Shown piece after piece: positions 33,574-42,353 of a DNA stretch of 61,493 nt. The notes under the pieces are model-generated. The model was given only the letters and a program-made list of their open reading frames with translations, was not told the DNA's origin and searched no databases. Numbering within the stretch: the stretch's first letter is position 1; every line of letters starts with the position of its first letter. This DNA is from Bin87 sp964502995. Its GTDB lineage: Bacteria > Chloroflexota > Dehalococcoidia > Lucifugimonadales > UBA3495. A program made the position numbers and the translations under genes. The stretch lies in contig CAZCZB010000014.1 of assembly GCA_964502995.1 (NCBI GenBank), positions 1-61,493 of the forward strand. The letters are read 5' to 3'.

Positions 33574-34026
33574 ATGCCCATGAACATTCGCATCGCAAAT
33601 ATCGCTGACGCTGGCACCATCGCGCGTTTCAACGCGGCGATGGCCATCGAATCGGAAGACGTCCACCTGGACCTGGCCGTGGTCACGGCCGGAGTGGAGG
33701 CCGGGCTGAGCGATACCAACAAGGCCATTTACCTGCTGGCCGAAATCGACGGCGCGCCCGCCGGGCAGTTGATGGTCACCTATGAGTGGAGCGACTGGCG
33801 CAACGGGTGGATCTGGTGGATTCAATCGGTGTACACCGCGCCCGAACATCGCCGCAAGGGAGTCTATCGGGGACTGTACCGCCATTTGCAGCAGATGGCG
33901 GCCGAACAGGGAGACGTGCGGGGGATCCGACTTTACGTGATGCGCGAGAACCACGGAGCCAAGCGCACCTATGAATCCCTGGGTATGCACCACTCCGAGT
34001 ATGACCTCTACGAGACCGAGTTGTGA
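33574..34026 (+). CDS. GNAT family N-acetyltransferase
   Basis: 150 residues. Acetyl-CoA binding motif A is YTAPEHRRKGVYRGLYRHL at about 88-106, with the R/Q-x-x-G-x-G/A pattern represented by RRKGVYRG. It is followed by GIRLYVMRENHGAKRTYESLGM, the typical N-terminal-acetyltransferase ending. The substrate is unknown; such small GNATs act on amines, amino acids or proteins. Start ATG 33574; a second ATG at 33580 is possible. It is followed 24 bases later by the TPR gene. Confidence 0.87.
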   Translation: MPMNIRIANIADAGTIARFNAAMAIESEDVHLDLAVVTAGVEAGLSDTNKAIYLLAEIDGAPAGQLMVTYEWSDWRNGWIWWIQSVYTAPEHRRKGVYRGLYRHLQQMAAEQGDVRGIRLYVMRENHGAKRTYESLGMHHSEYDLYETEL

Positions 34027-34050
34027 CGCCCGGAAAGGGTTCTCGAAACT

Positions 34051-35103
34051 ATGACCGGCGATTTGCCCACTGAATTTCACTACACCGCACGCGGTCAACT
34101 GGCGCTTCAGGCGGGCCAGTTGCAGGCAGCCGTCAGCGACTTCAACTGCGCCCTGGAACTGAACGAGGAATTTGCGCCGGCGTACTACTACCGGGGCCTG
34201 GCTTACCGGAATAGCGGCAACCTGAAACAGGCCATCGCAGATTACACCCGCGCGATTGTGGCCGACCCCGAATATCCGGTTCCATATTATGCCCGAGGCG
34301 TGGTAAGGCGACACCTGGGGTTTTACGAAGACGCCATAAGCGACTACTCGGCCGCCATCGAACTTGAGCCAGACGATGCCGACTACTACTATGCCAGAGG
34401 AGTTGCGCGGATTTCCCTGGGCCGTTACCAGGATGCGATTACGGATTTTCTGGCGGCCGTGAGGGTGAATCCCAACCATGCCAACGCCCAATACAACCTT
34501 GGCATCGCGTACCGGGATATGGGCGACCGGGACACCGCGTTGGCGTATTACGACACCGCCATCGACCTGCGACCATCGGAGCCTGATTACCGTTACGCGC
34601 GGGGGAACCTTCACAGTGATCTTCGCCAGTACGAAACTGCCATCGCCGATTACGACGCTGCGATCGCGCTGGTTCCCACCTTTGCCAACGCACTGTATAA
34701 CCGGGGAATTGCGCGCAGGAATCTGGGGGATCCCAACGCGGCGATCGCTGATTTCGACGCTGCTCAATCCTGTGGGATGGATACTGCGACCCTCTACCAC
34801 AATCGCGGGGTCGCGCGCGCTGATCTGGGAGATCACGTGGGCGCGATGGCGGAATACGATCAAGCAGTGGAACGAGATGCCAACCTGGCCGGCGTCTGGC
34901 TCTCCATCGGCAATTCGCGAGGGGCGGTCGGAGATCACGAAGCGGCCATCAAGGCGTTCGGTCGGGCGATCGAATTGAATCCCACGATGGTGGCAGCATA
35001 CCAGGGACGGGGGGGCGCCCATCTCGCCATTGGCGATGAGTTGGCGGCGGCCGCAGATTTGCTTGAGTATCAACGGCTTGCGTCATTGCCGGGCAATGAG
35101 TGA
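34051..35103 (+). CDS. Tetratricopeptide repeat protein
   Basis: 350 residues, almost entirely TPR. About ten 34-residue repeats can be counted, with consensus N-x-x-A-Y-Y-x-R-G-x-A-x-x-x-L-G and A-I-A-D-Y-x-x-A-I-x-L-x-P. Examples are YYYRGLAYRNSGNLKQAI and FANALYNRGIARRNLGDP. It has no signal peptide and no other domain. TPRs mediate protein-protein contacts; no partner is identifiable. Its stop overlaps the start of the next gene by eight bases (ATGAGTGA), so the pair is translationally coupled. Confidence 0.92.
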   Translation: MTGDLPTEFHYTARGQLALQAGQLQAAVSDFNCALELNEEFAPAYYYRGLAYRNSGNLKQAIADYTRAIVADPEYPVPYYARGVVRRHLGFYEDAISDYSAAIELEPDDADYYYARGVARISLGRYQDAITDFLAAVRVNPNHANAQYNLGIAYRDMGDRDTALAYYDTAIDLRPSEPDYRYARGNLHSDLRQYETAIADYDAAIALVPTFANALYNRGIARRNLGDPNAAIADFDAAQSCGMDTATLYHNRGVARADLGDHVGAMAEYDQAVERDANLAGVWLSIGNSRGAVGDHEAAIKAFGRAIELNPTMVAAYQGRGGAHLAIGDELAAAADLLEYQRLASLPGNE

Positions 35104-35944
35104 GCCGGGTTTCAATCGTCCTGGGGTCGGAGACCAGCTGGGCAATCTGGAATACGTGGTGGATGAACCCCTGATCGCCGCGTTCCAAGGGCTTGCCGGA
35201 GGCGCTGCCAACTACCCCAATCTGATCGCCGACGATTGCAGGTCGATGCTCATTGCGAGACTTGGGCCTTTGGACGTAAAGACCGCATGGCGCCGCTATA
35301 CATTCCTGCGCCCGCCCATCCCAGGCCGACGGATACAGGTCGGCGGATGGCTCCGGGACATGGGTGAGAATCAAGGTGGCCGATGGTGGCGGGTTGCCGT
35401 ATTCTCGGTGGACGAGATCGGCACCGAGATCGTGAAGTCCGAGGCCGTGTTCGTGTCGTGCGTGGATCAACAATCCGATCGGACGGATTCGGCGGCTTGG
35501 CATTTGGCGCCCATTTCGGGGCAGGATTTTGCGGACTGCGTTCCCGGCGCTACGGTCATTTTGGGACGGTTGCAATTCACCGGTGGGGACAATTGCGAGG
35601 TTCCGACGGCGATCCGGCAACGATTGACCGGCGTCCGATTGCCGAATGACGGCGATACGGAACTGATCGCGGCCGGTCTGGAAGGCCTGTTGTCCCTCAG
35701 ATTTGGCGACGATTTCAGGTGGGGCGGACAACTATCGTTGGCATTTGCCGGGCGCTCCGGGACATTTGCGGGGCGCTCCGGAGAGCGCGATACGATGACT
35801 GCCGAGGCGACGGTGATTGCCAGCGACCGGGACCGCCAGGGCAGGACGCAAACCGGCCTTATGGTCCGTATCCTGGACTCCCAGTGTCGCCAGATGGCGT
35901 TGGGACACGCCGCCGTCACGTCGCCCAGCCCACTACTTGACTGA
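35096..35944 (+). CDS. MaoC/hotdog-like protein coupled to the TPR gene
   Basis: 282 residues. ATG 35096 overlaps the TPR stop by eight bases. The N-terminal half looks like a MaoC-type hotdog: a glycine-rich opening, NYPNLIADDCRSMLIARLG, FLRPPIPGRRIQVGGWLRD, and a closing strand with SEAVFVSC. The second half may be a second hotdog (PGATVILGRLQF ... GLMVRILDSQCRQMALGHA). No clear catalytic Asp/His pair was found, so enzyme activity is doubtful. Function unknown; the family call is an inference from strand and loop pattern. Confidence 0.5.
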   Translation: MSEPGFNRPGVGDQLGNLEYVVDEPLIAAFQGLAGGAANYPNLIADDCRSMLIARLGPLDVKTAWRRYTFLRPPIPGRRIQVGGWLRDMGENQGGRWWRVAVFSVDEIGTEIVKSEAVFVSCVDQQSDRTDSAAWHLAPISGQDFADCVPGATVILGRLQFTGGDNCEVPTAIRQRLTGVRLPNDGDTELIAAGLEGLLSLRFGDDFRWGGQLSLAFAGRSGTFAGRSGERDTMTAEATVIASDRDRQGRTQTGLMVRILDSQCRQMALGHAAVTSPSPLLD

Positions 35945-35993
35945 CAATTCGACGGATGCGCCCACGCAGGGCGTCTCCCTGGCAGGAGTAATC

Positions 35994-36740
35994 ATGCAGC
36001 AACGTACCGGCCGTTTGGAGGCCGTGCCCGAAAACTGGCAAACGGCCCTGGCGATTGTTGCCCATCCGGACGACCTGGAATACGGGGGAGCCAGCGCCAT
36101 AGCCAAATGGACGGCGCAGGGCAAGCGCGTCGTGTACGTGATGGTCAGCAAGGGCGAAGCCGGCATAGATTCGATGGATCCGGCGGCGGTGGGCGAGTTG
36201 CGGATGCAGGAGGAGATCAACAGCGCGCGGGTCGTGGGCGTGGACACCGTTGAGTTTCTTGATCACACCGATGGCGTGATTGAGTACGGGCTGCCCCTGC
36301 GCCGCGATCTGAGTCGCCAAATCCGGCGGCATCGTCCGGACGTTATCCTTACCATCAACCATCACCTCCAGTTTTTCAGCGGCCACCTGAACATGGCGGA
36401 TCATCGTTGGGTTGGACTGGCGGTGTTCGACGCGGCGCGCGATGCCGGCAATCGTTGGATTTTCCCCGAGTTGCTGGCGGAGGGGTTTGAGCCGTGGGGC
36501 GAAGTGCGTTTCGTGGCAGTGTTCGGCTCAACGACTCCGACGCACGCGGTTGATGTCTCGGGCCACTGGGACACCGGGATAAACTCCCTCCGTGAACACA
36601 AGGTGTACCTGGAAAACCTGGGAGACGTAGGCAACAGCCCCTTCGAGTTCCTAACCGCCCACGCCAGAGAGGCCGGCGCCGCCTTCGGGTGCGATTACGC
36701 CACCTACGCCGAACTGGTCCTGATCAACGAATCATTCTGA
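35994..36740 (+). CDS. PIG-L (LmbE-like) deacetylase
   Basis: 248 residues. The zinc-binding signature is AIVAHPDDLEYGGASAI near residue 15, followed by GKRVVYVMVSKGEAG. The third ligand is expected in HHLQFFSGHLNMADHRWVG. LmbE-like enzymes deacetylate N-acetyl sugars such as those of GPI, mycothiol or bacillithiol. Here the substrate is unknown. ATG 35994 has a good RBS, GGCAGGAG; the longer in-frame start at 35817 overlaps the previous gene and is rejected. TenA starts ten bases after the stop. Confidence 0.9.
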   Translation: MQQRTGRLEAVPENWQTALAIVAHPDDLEYGGASAIAKWTAQGKRVVYVMVSKGEAGIDSMDPAAVGELRMQEEINSARVVGVDTVEFLDHTDGVIEYGLPLRRDLSRQIRRHRPDVILTINHHLQFFSGHLNMADHRWVGLAVFDAARDAGNRWIFPELLAEGFEPWGEVRFVAVFGSTTPTHAVDVSGHWDTGINSLREHKVYLENLGDVGNSPFEFLTAHAREAGAAFGCDYATYAELVLINESF

Positions 36741-36749
36741 GGAAACAAC

Positions 36750-37403
36750 ATGGCCGGATTCAGCGAGCAACTCCGTGAAGAAACGCGACCCATCTGGGAC
36801 GCCATTTTTGCCCATCCCTTTCTGAGTGAAATCAAGGACGGCACGCTGCCCCTGGATACGTTCAGGTATTACCTGGGGCAGGATTACCACTACCTTGAGG
36901 GTTTCGGCCGCACAGTAGCGATGGCGCTGGCGAAATCGCCGGATTCCGACACGCTGCAGCAGTTGGCGCACCGGGTGATGACGCCCGTAGAGCGGCCATT
37001 GCATCACCGCCTGATCGAGGCGGCGGGCATGACGATGGCCGAGGTGGAATCGGCGCAACGCTCACCCACCAATACCGCATACGTGAACCATATGCTGGTC
37101 ACCGCGTCGCAATACGGACTGGGACCAACGGCGGCCGCGCTGCTTCCCTGTCCGTGGACCTATCACCTCCTCAAGGAAGAGGTTGGCCCGTCCGAGCATG
37201 AAATCTACGGCCAGTGGACGCAGTTTTACGTTGACGGGTTCCTTCAGTCCAGCGTGGACGCGTGGCGCGGGTTCGTGGACGACATGGCCGAAAGAGTGGG
37301 TGAGCAGGAACGCGAGGCCATGCGACAGGCGTTCATAATCAGCAGCCAGTATGAGTACATGTTTTGGGATGCGGCCTACCGCCGGGAGCAGTGGCCGGTT
37401 TAA
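36750..37403 (+). CDS. TenA family thiaminase II / aminopyrimidine aminohydrolase
   Basis: 217 residues, the standard TenA length. The TenA active-site residues appear to be present: D45 in YLGQDYHYLEGF, C134 in LLPCPWTYHLL and E202 in SQYEYMFWDAAY. TenA salvages thiamin breakdown products such as aminomethyl-HMP. This suits a genome with at least three ThDP enzymes. No other thiamin gene is nearby. Start ATG 36750; the gap from the PIG-L gene is nine bases. Confidence 0.9.
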   Translation: MAGFSEQLREETRPIWDAIFAHPFLSEIKDGTLPLDTFRYYLGQDYHYLEGFGRTVAMALAKSPDSDTLQQLAHRVMTPVERPLHHRLIEAAGMTMAEVESAQRSPTNTAYVNHMLVTASQYGLGPTAAALLPCPWTYHLLKEEVGPSEHEIYGQWTQFYVDGFLQSSVDAWRGFVDDMAERVGEQEREAMRQAFIISSQYEYMFWDAAYRREQWPV

Positions 37404-37427
37404 CCCTGGCGCTCACAGGAGTTCAAA

Positions 37428-38219
37428 ATGCCATACGCAACAATCAACGGCGCCGACCTGTTTTACGAGTCCCACGGGGCCGGCGACGCGATATTCTTCG
37501 CCCACGGGCGCGGCGGGAACCACCTGAGCTGGTGGCAGCAGGTGGCAGCATTCCAGGATCGTTTCCGGTGTGTGACCTTCGACCAACGCGGTTGGGGATT
37601 GTCGGACGGGCCCGCGGACACTCCGGATCCGGCGACGGTAACCGCTGACCTAGTCGGATTGATGGATCACCTGGATATTGACCGGGCCGTCCTGGTGGCG
37701 CAGTCGATGGGAGGCGTTTCGTCGCTTGGAGTGGCCCTGCATCACCCGGAACGCGTGACGGGCCTGGTACTGGCAGACACGACAGGCGGCGTGGGAGACC
37801 CGTCGGTTACATCGCTGTTGGAAGGCGTGAATCCGCCTGACGACCCGTTCCGGCGGGCCCTGAGCGACTCGTTTATCGTCGAGCATCCCGACCTCACCTT
37901 CCTGTTCGGGTCCATTGGGCGCATCAACACGCCCATGCCGGTGAGCGTGGTATCGGGGCTGTTTCGCAACCCTGCCGGGCCCAAGGCCGCAGAATTGGCG
38001 ACCATTGCCATACCAACGCTGTTGGTCGTGGGCAGAGAGGACAAGATTTTCCCGGTGAACGTGATTGAAGCGGTTCACAAACTGATACCGGGCAGCCGGA
38101 TGGAAATCGTCGATGGGGCTGCCCATTCGACTCATTTCGAGCAGGCCGAGGTGTTCAATGGCCTGTTGGCCGATTTCATCTCCTCGCTGGGCTCCCGGGC
38201 GGTCGCGGCCGACGATTAA
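37428..38219 (+). CDS. Alpha/beta-fold hydrolase
   Basis: 263 residues. Motifs: FFAHGRGGNHLSWW for the oxyanion hole, VAQSMGG as the nucleophile elbow, VVGREDKIFP with the acid, and DGAAHSTHFEQ with the histidine. The substrate cannot be told from sequence. It is in the same direction as PIG-L and TenA and starts 24 bases after TenA, with an AGGAG ribosome-binding site. Followed by a hairpin. Confidence 0.85.
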   Translation: MPYATINGADLFYESHGAGDAIFFAHGRGGNHLSWWQQVAAFQDRFRCVTFDQRGWGLSDGPADTPDPATVTADLVGLMDHLDIDRAVLVAQSMGGVSSLGVALHHPERVTGLVLADTTGGVGDPSVTSLLEGVNPPDDPFRRALSDSFIVEHPDLTFLFGSIGRINTPMPVSVVSGLFRNPAGPKAAELATIAIPTLLVVGREDKIFPVNVIEAVHKLIPGSRMEIVDGAAHSTHFEQAEVFNGLLADFISSLGSRAVAADD

Positions 38220-38245
38220 TCACGCCAGGAATGGACAAACGAAAA

Positions 38246-38268
38246 GGAGCGGGTTGTTGACCCGCTCC
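38246..38268. terminator. Hairpin between convergent hydrolase and FMN oxidase genes
   Basis: GGAGCGGGT, loop of five, ACCCGCTCC, then CGATTTTC. Of the same G+C-rich family as those at 1817, 25051 and 51963. Confidence 0.7.
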
Positions 38269-38291
38269 CGATTTTCGTACACGGCGCCGGA

Positions 38292-39413
38292 CTAGAAGGG
38301 CAGGTGCTCGGCTATGTCGTTTTCGGTGCGGAACGGGCCCCACTCCCTGGGGATATTGAGCAGGCGGTCTTCCAGTTCGTCCACGCTGTTCTGGCCGCAA
38401 TAGGCCATGGCGCGGTTGAACTCTTCCCGGAGCAATTCCAGCATGTGATGCACGCCCTCTGCTCCGTTGACGGCCAGGCCCCAATACAACGGCCGTCCGA
38501 CGGCCACCGCGGTCGCGCCGAGAGCCAGAGCCTTCAGGACATCGCTGCCCCGGCGGACTCCGGAGTCCACGTAAACTTCGGCCTTGCCGCCGCAGGCCGC
38601 AACGATTTCCGGCACCATTTCAATGCTTGAGAATGTGCTGTCCAGTTGGCGTCCGCCGTGGGTCGAGACCAGGATGCCGTCGACGCCGTGATCCACCGCG
38701 ATTTTGGCGTCTTCGGCGACGCGAACGCCCTTCAGGACCAGGGGAAGGTTGGTCAGCCCGCGCAGCCATTCGATCTCCTGCCACGTCAGCGGAGGAGTCT
38801 GCGGCATTTCCCAGGTGGGGGATTCGTCGGTGCCGCTGACTTCGCTGAGGCGGTCCTGCTGTTCGCGGAAGTTGCCCAGTTCACCGGGGCGCTGGTAGCG
38901 GTTGCGAACGTCGCGCTCTTTGGGGCTGGGAACCGGAGTATCGACCGTCAGCACGATGGCGCGGTAACCGGCAGCCTCGGCGCGCTGCACCAGATTTTCG
39001 GTCAGGTCGTACCCGCGATGATACAACTGGAACCACAGGGGACCCGTGGCGGCGTCGGCGATTTCTTCCATGCTACAGTTGGATGAGGTGCTGCACATCA
39101 TCAACGTGTTGGACATGCCCGCGCCACGGGCAGTTGCGCACTCGGCTTCGGGATGGGCGTTGCCGTGCCCGCCGGTGGGAGCGATCATTACCGGGAAGCT
39201 GATGTCCTGACCCAGCACGGAGGTGGAGATTTTGCGCTCCGTGGTATCGCGCAGGAACCTGGGGCGCAGGGTCAGCGCTTCGAACGCCGAGCGGTTGCGG
39301 GCGGTGGTGATTTCGTCCATCGAACCGGCTTCGACGAATTCCCAGTTGTTGTGAGGCAGAATTTGCTTGGCTCTCGCCTCGTAATCGTACAGATTGATCG
39401 GGTCCAGTCTCAT
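38292..39413 (-). CDS. FMN-dependent alpha-hydroxyacid oxidase/dehydrogenase
   Basis: 373 residues. It belongs to the (S)-2-hydroxyacid oxidase family (glycolate oxidase, lactate monooxygenase). FMN phosphate and active-site motifs: MIAPTGGHGNAHPEAE, WFQLYHRGYD with the conserved tyrosine, LVLKGVRVAEDA with the lysine, STHGGRQLDS with the catalytic histidine and arginine, and DSGVRRGSDVLKALALGA. The first active-site tyrosine seems replaced (NWEFVEAGSMDE). The substrate is a 2-hydroxyacid, unidentified. It follows an uncharacterised gene on the same strand with a 35-base gap. Confidence 0.88.
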   Translation of the reverse strand: MRLDPINLYDYEARAKQILPHNNWEFVEAGSMDEITTARNRSAFEALTLRPRFLRDTTERKISTSVLGQDISFPVMIAPTGGHGNAHPEAECATARGAGMSNTLMMCSTSSNCSMEEIADAATGPLWFQLYHRGYDLTENLVQRAEAAGYRAIVLTVDTPVPSPKERDVRNRYQRPGELGNFREQQDRLSEVSGTDESPTWEMPQTPPLTWQEIEWLRGLTNLPLVLKGVRVAEDAKIAVDHGVDGILVSTHGGRQLDSTFSSIEMVPEIVAACGGKAEVYVDSGVRRGSDVLKALALGATAVAVGRPLYWGLAVNGAEGVHHMLELLREEFNRAMAYCGQNSVDELEDRLLNIPREWGPFRTENDIAEHLPF

Positions 39414-39448
39414 CTGGTCTCTCCTTGTTGGATCATTGATCTGCGATT

Positions 39449-39955
39449 TCAGGCGTCCGATTCGTTCGGGCGCAAGTTCAAACGGACGATTGCGTCCGCG
39501 ACGTCCGGTAGCATTTTATATCCGTCAGTGGAGGGATCAAAGGTCATTGGATGCGGCAATGACACGTTATGGACATTGCGGATGCGGCGCACCGAATGGC
39601 CTACCGACGACATACGGCCCGACAACTGTCGTTCAGTGAGGCCCATTGCGTTGAGCAAATCCTGCCTCGACATGACGTAGCCGTTGCTGTGCGCGACACG
39701 GTAGTACACCTGCTGGGCGTTTGGAGCGAGATAGCCCCAAAACGTGCGGACGTGATCGATGCTCCACCTGCCTTCCGGAACGGGCGGTGGCGGCGGCGCG
39801 GTTGCCGGCGTGGCATCGGCCGCCGCGGAACCCTCGTCATCGCCCACAGTTTGGAATACTTCTCCTACTAATTCTTTATCACCAATCGCAAGTTGTCTAA
39901 TCGCTGCGATCACTTCACTCGCTTCACCTTCAACCGTTAGGGCGACTTTAACCAT
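39449..39955 (-). CDS. Uncharacterised protein with proline-rich linker
   Basis: 168 residues. No family recognised. An N-terminal segment of about 45 residues (KVALTVEGEASEVIAAIRQL) resembles a small effector-like domain. It is followed by an Ala/Pro linker (ATPATAPPPPPVPEG) and a C-terminal part with possible helix-turn-helix character (NAQQVYYRVAHSNGYVMSRQ, LLNAMGLTERQLSGRMSS). A DNA-binding role is only a guess. It is the first gene before the FMN oxidase gene and has its own TGC-TAAACT promoter. Confidence 0.5.
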   Translation of the reverse strand: MVKVALTVEGEASEVIAAIRQLAIGDKELVGEVFQTVGDDEGSAAADATPATAPPPPPVPEGRWSIDHVRTFWGYLAPNAQQVYYRVAHSNGYVMSRQDLLNAMGLTERQLSGRMSSVGHSVRRIRNVHNVSLPHPMTFDPSTDGYKMLPDVADAIVRLNLRPNESDA

Positions 39956-39986
39956 ATCCTAACCTCGCAGGTATGAGTTATGGAGG

Positions 39987-39995
39987 AGTTTAGCA
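39987..39995 (-). promoter_or_regulatory. Extended -10 element upstream of the 168-residue protein gene
   Basis: TGC-TAAACT on the minus strand, 32 bases before the start at 39955. The same element appears before rnd and cysS. Confidence 0.6.
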
Positions 39996-40058
39996 CAGTA
40001 ATACGTCTGGTCAACGTGCAAATACATAATCATCAGAAGATAATCCAGAACGCAGTAG

Positions 40059-40082
40059 GGGTGGGTAATGAACCCACCCCCG
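40059..40082. terminator. Hairpin downstream of the 2-oxoacid:ferredoxin oxidoreductase operon
   Basis: GGGGTGGGT, six-base loop, ACCCACCCC. It follows the operon stop at 40130 by about 47 bases on the minus strand. No long T-run follows, so termination is likely but not certain. Confidence 0.6.
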
Positions 40083-40129
40083 TGTCGTGAATCTCACAAC
40101 TCTGCTCATTGGCCAGGCGAAAGGCCCAG

Positions 40130-41125
40130 CTAGGCCTCTTCCTGAGGGCCAAACGGTACGATACCCGGTATCCACCATTTGTCCCAGGACTCGTCGATCT
40201 TGTCCTGGAAGAACTTGAGGTCTTCCTCGGTGAGATGTGCGAAACGTCCCTGGCGTTGCAGATATTCGGTAACGGGTTTCCGAGGGCGGATGCCACGGGC
40301 GATAGCCCTGGAGGGCCCGTTGAGGATCAGCTCGCCGTCCACGATCTCGTACTGCACCCAGATGCCGGTTTCAACCGCCAGCATACCCAGTTCGTGGGAA
40401 TACTTGGGGTCATAGTCCCAACCCTTGGGGCAGGGGTCGATGCTGTGGATGAACGTGGGGCCGCCGATGGTCAGAGCGCGACGGATTTTGTTGGTGAAGT
40501 CCGGCCCGTATGATCCGCAGGCCGTGGCCACGTATCTGACGTCCGGGTGTCCGGCTGCCAGCATGGGCACGGTGTTCTTCTTCCAGCGGCGGTTCATGAT
40601 GCGGTGGACCTTGCCGGGAGGCGAGAACGTAGAGTTGGCGCCCCAGGGGCTGGAGCCGGAAACCTGGATGTCGGTGTTGGCGTAGGACTCGTTGTCGTAG
40701 CACAGGATCAGCAGGTTGTACTCGTCGTGCTGGAGGGCGGCTGAGATTGCGGACAGTCCCATGTCCACTCCGCCGCCGTCGCCGCAGAACGCGATGACGT
40801 TGATGGGCTCTTCCTGCATCTTGCCCTTGCGCATCAACGAGGCCAGGCCGGCGGCGGTGCCGGTGGCGGCAGAACCGCTGGAGCCGAGCTGGGTGTGCAT
40901 CCACGGCACAACCCACGGCGTGCTGTAGTAGGTCGTGTTGGCGACGTACATGCAGCCGGTGCTGCCCACGACGATGGTCCTGGGGCCGGCGGCCTTGATC
41001 ATCAATCGCATTACCAGCGCTGACTCACAGCCCTGGCAGGTGCGGTGCCCGGAGGTGAAGCCCTCGAACACCGGGATCTGTTTGACGCCCCTGACTTGTG
41101 GGAGGTCTTGGGTCATGGTTGTCAT
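40130..41125 (-). CDS. porB: 2-oxoacid:ferredoxin oxidoreductase beta subunit
   Basis: 331 residues. ThDP site: CGDGGGVDMG near residue 120 followed by the CYDNESYAN magnesium motif. The four cluster cysteines of the beta chain are visible: two in CQGCESAL, one in GSTGCMYV and one in ATACGSYG. It oxidatively decarboxylates a 2-oxoacid to acyl-CoA and reduces ferredoxin. ATG 41125 has the best RBS (AGGAGAG). The gap from the alpha gene is ten bases. Pyruvate is the likeliest substrate; branched-chain or aromatic 2-oxoacids are alternatives. Confidence 0.92.
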   Translation of the reverse strand: MTTMTQDLPQVRGVKQIPVFEGFTSGHRTCQGCESALVMRLMIKAAGPRTIVVGSTGCMYVANTTYYSTPWVVPWMHTQLGSSGSAATGTAAGLASLMRKGKMQEEPINVIAFCGDGGGVDMGLSAISAALQHDEYNLLILCYDNESYANTDIQVSGSSPWGANSTFSPPGKVHRIMNRRWKKNTVPMLAAGHPDVRYVATACGSYGPDFTNKIRRALTIGGPTFIHSIDPCPKGWDYDPKYSHELGMLAVETGIWVQYEIVDGELILNGPSRAIARGIRPRKPVTEYLQRQGRFAHLTEEDLKFFQDKIDESWDKWWIPGIVPFGPQEEA

Positions 41126-41135
41126 AGCGGCTCTC

Positions 41136-42353
41136 CTATTCCCGGACGCCAATCCAGGTGTTTACTTCCTTAACTTTCCCGGCGTCGATGGACTCCTGGA
41201 CCATTGCGGTCATTTCTTCGACATCGCGCACCAGAACCTCGCGACCGCCCAGGCCGGCGATGAAACTCTGAACCAGGGGCCGGTCGTCGAGATCGTACAA
41301 CGCCGACCGAACCTCATTGAACAGGACGCCGCCGTAGGAGGGCGAACCGTAGGAATAGTCGCGGTCAATGACGCCCACCGCCTTGCAGTTGCTGAGCGCC
41401 TGGGCGACTTCCTCCGTGGCGAATGGTCGGAAGAACTTCACGCGGAGGAATCCCACCTTCTTGCCCTGTTCGCGCATTCGGCGGACGGCGACGCGCACCG
41501 GCATGGCGAGCGTTCCCATGCCAACCAGTACGATGTCAGCGTCTTCGGTCATGTATTCTTCGATGAACGCGCTTTCGTCCCCGCGGCCGAAGACCTGCTT
41601 GAACTCCTCGTAGGCTTCCCTGATGACGTCGGCGCAGCGACGCATGGCGTCGTCGGTCTGGCGACGGATTTCCATGAGCCAGTCTTCGTTGACCTGCGGC
41701 GCCACCGTTATCGGGTTGTCGGGGTGAAGCTGCAGGCGGCCGCGATCATATTGCGGCAGGTAGCTGTCGACCTGTTCCTGCGTGGGAACGTTGACGATCG
41801 CCTGGGAGTGCGTCAGGAACGAGCCGTCGCAGGAGATGGCGGCCGGCAGGAACACGCGGGGGTCCTCTGCGACGCGCCAGGCCAGCAGGGCCGTATCCAG
41901 CGCCTCCTGGGCGGTTCCGACCCAGTAGAGCATCCAGCCGAGGTCGCGGACGGCCATGGCGTCGTTGTGTTCCACGCCGAAGGCTCCGGGGTCGTCGAGG
42001 GCCCGGTTGCCGACCATTGCGACCACCGGGAGGCGGAGTCCCGCGGTAACGGTGATGGCCTCGAAGGCGTAGAACCAGCCCACACCGCTGGATCCGCAAA
42101 AGGTGCGGGCGCCCACGGCGGAGGCGTGCTTGACGATTTCAAACTGGGAGTGTTCGCTTTCGGCGACGATGAAGTCGCAGTCGAACGCGCCATCGGCCTT
42201 GAGCTTGGACACGTACTGCATGACCGTGTCGTAAGGCCGGATGGGGTATGCGGTGATCACGTCAACGTCGGCGAGGGAGCAGGCGATGGCGATGGCCTCG
42301 CTGCCGCTGATGAGCTCCTCGCGCTCGGTTTGGTTGATGGTTTCCGTAGCCAT
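41136..42353 (-). CDS. porA: 2-oxoacid:ferredoxin oxidoreductase alpha subunit
   Basis: 405 residues, normal for the alpha chain. Motifs: SGSEAIAIACSLADVDVITA, the AYPIRP turn, ESEHSQFEIVKHASAVGA and GSSGVGWFYAFEAITVTA. The C-terminal part (domain II) carries DADIVLVGMGTLAMPVRVAV and FLRVKFFRPFATEEV. The EYMTEDAD linker is typical. It overlaps the gamma-delta gene by one base (TGATG), so translation is coupled. It gives no sign of damage. Confidence 0.93.
   Translation of the reverse strand: MATETINQTEREELISGSEAIAIACSLADVDVITAYPIRPYDTVMQYVSKLKADGAFDCDFIVAESEHSQFEIVKHASAVGARTFCGSSGVGWFYAFEAITVTAGLRLPVVAMVGNRALDDPGAFGVEHNDAMAVRDLGWMLYWVGTAQEALDTALLAWRVAEDPRVFLPAAISCDGSFLTHSQAIVNVPTQEQVDSYLPQYDRGRLQLHPDNPITVAPQVNEDWLMEIRRQTDDAMRRCADVIREAYEEFKQVFGRGDESAFIEEYMTEDADIVLVGMGTLAMPVRVAVRRMREQGKKVGFLRVKFFRPFATEEVAQALSNCKAVGVIDRDYSYGSPSYGGVLFNEVRSALYDLDDRPLVQSFIAGLGGREVLVRDVEEMTAMVQESIDAGKVKEVNTWIGVRE

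Noticed and set aside
33259..35073. A 604-codon open frame on the minus strand opposite the TPR, GNAT and M20 genes
   Set aside because: It lacks any domain, runs across three well-supported genes in another frame, and is explained by the high G+C content and repeat structure of the TPR gene.
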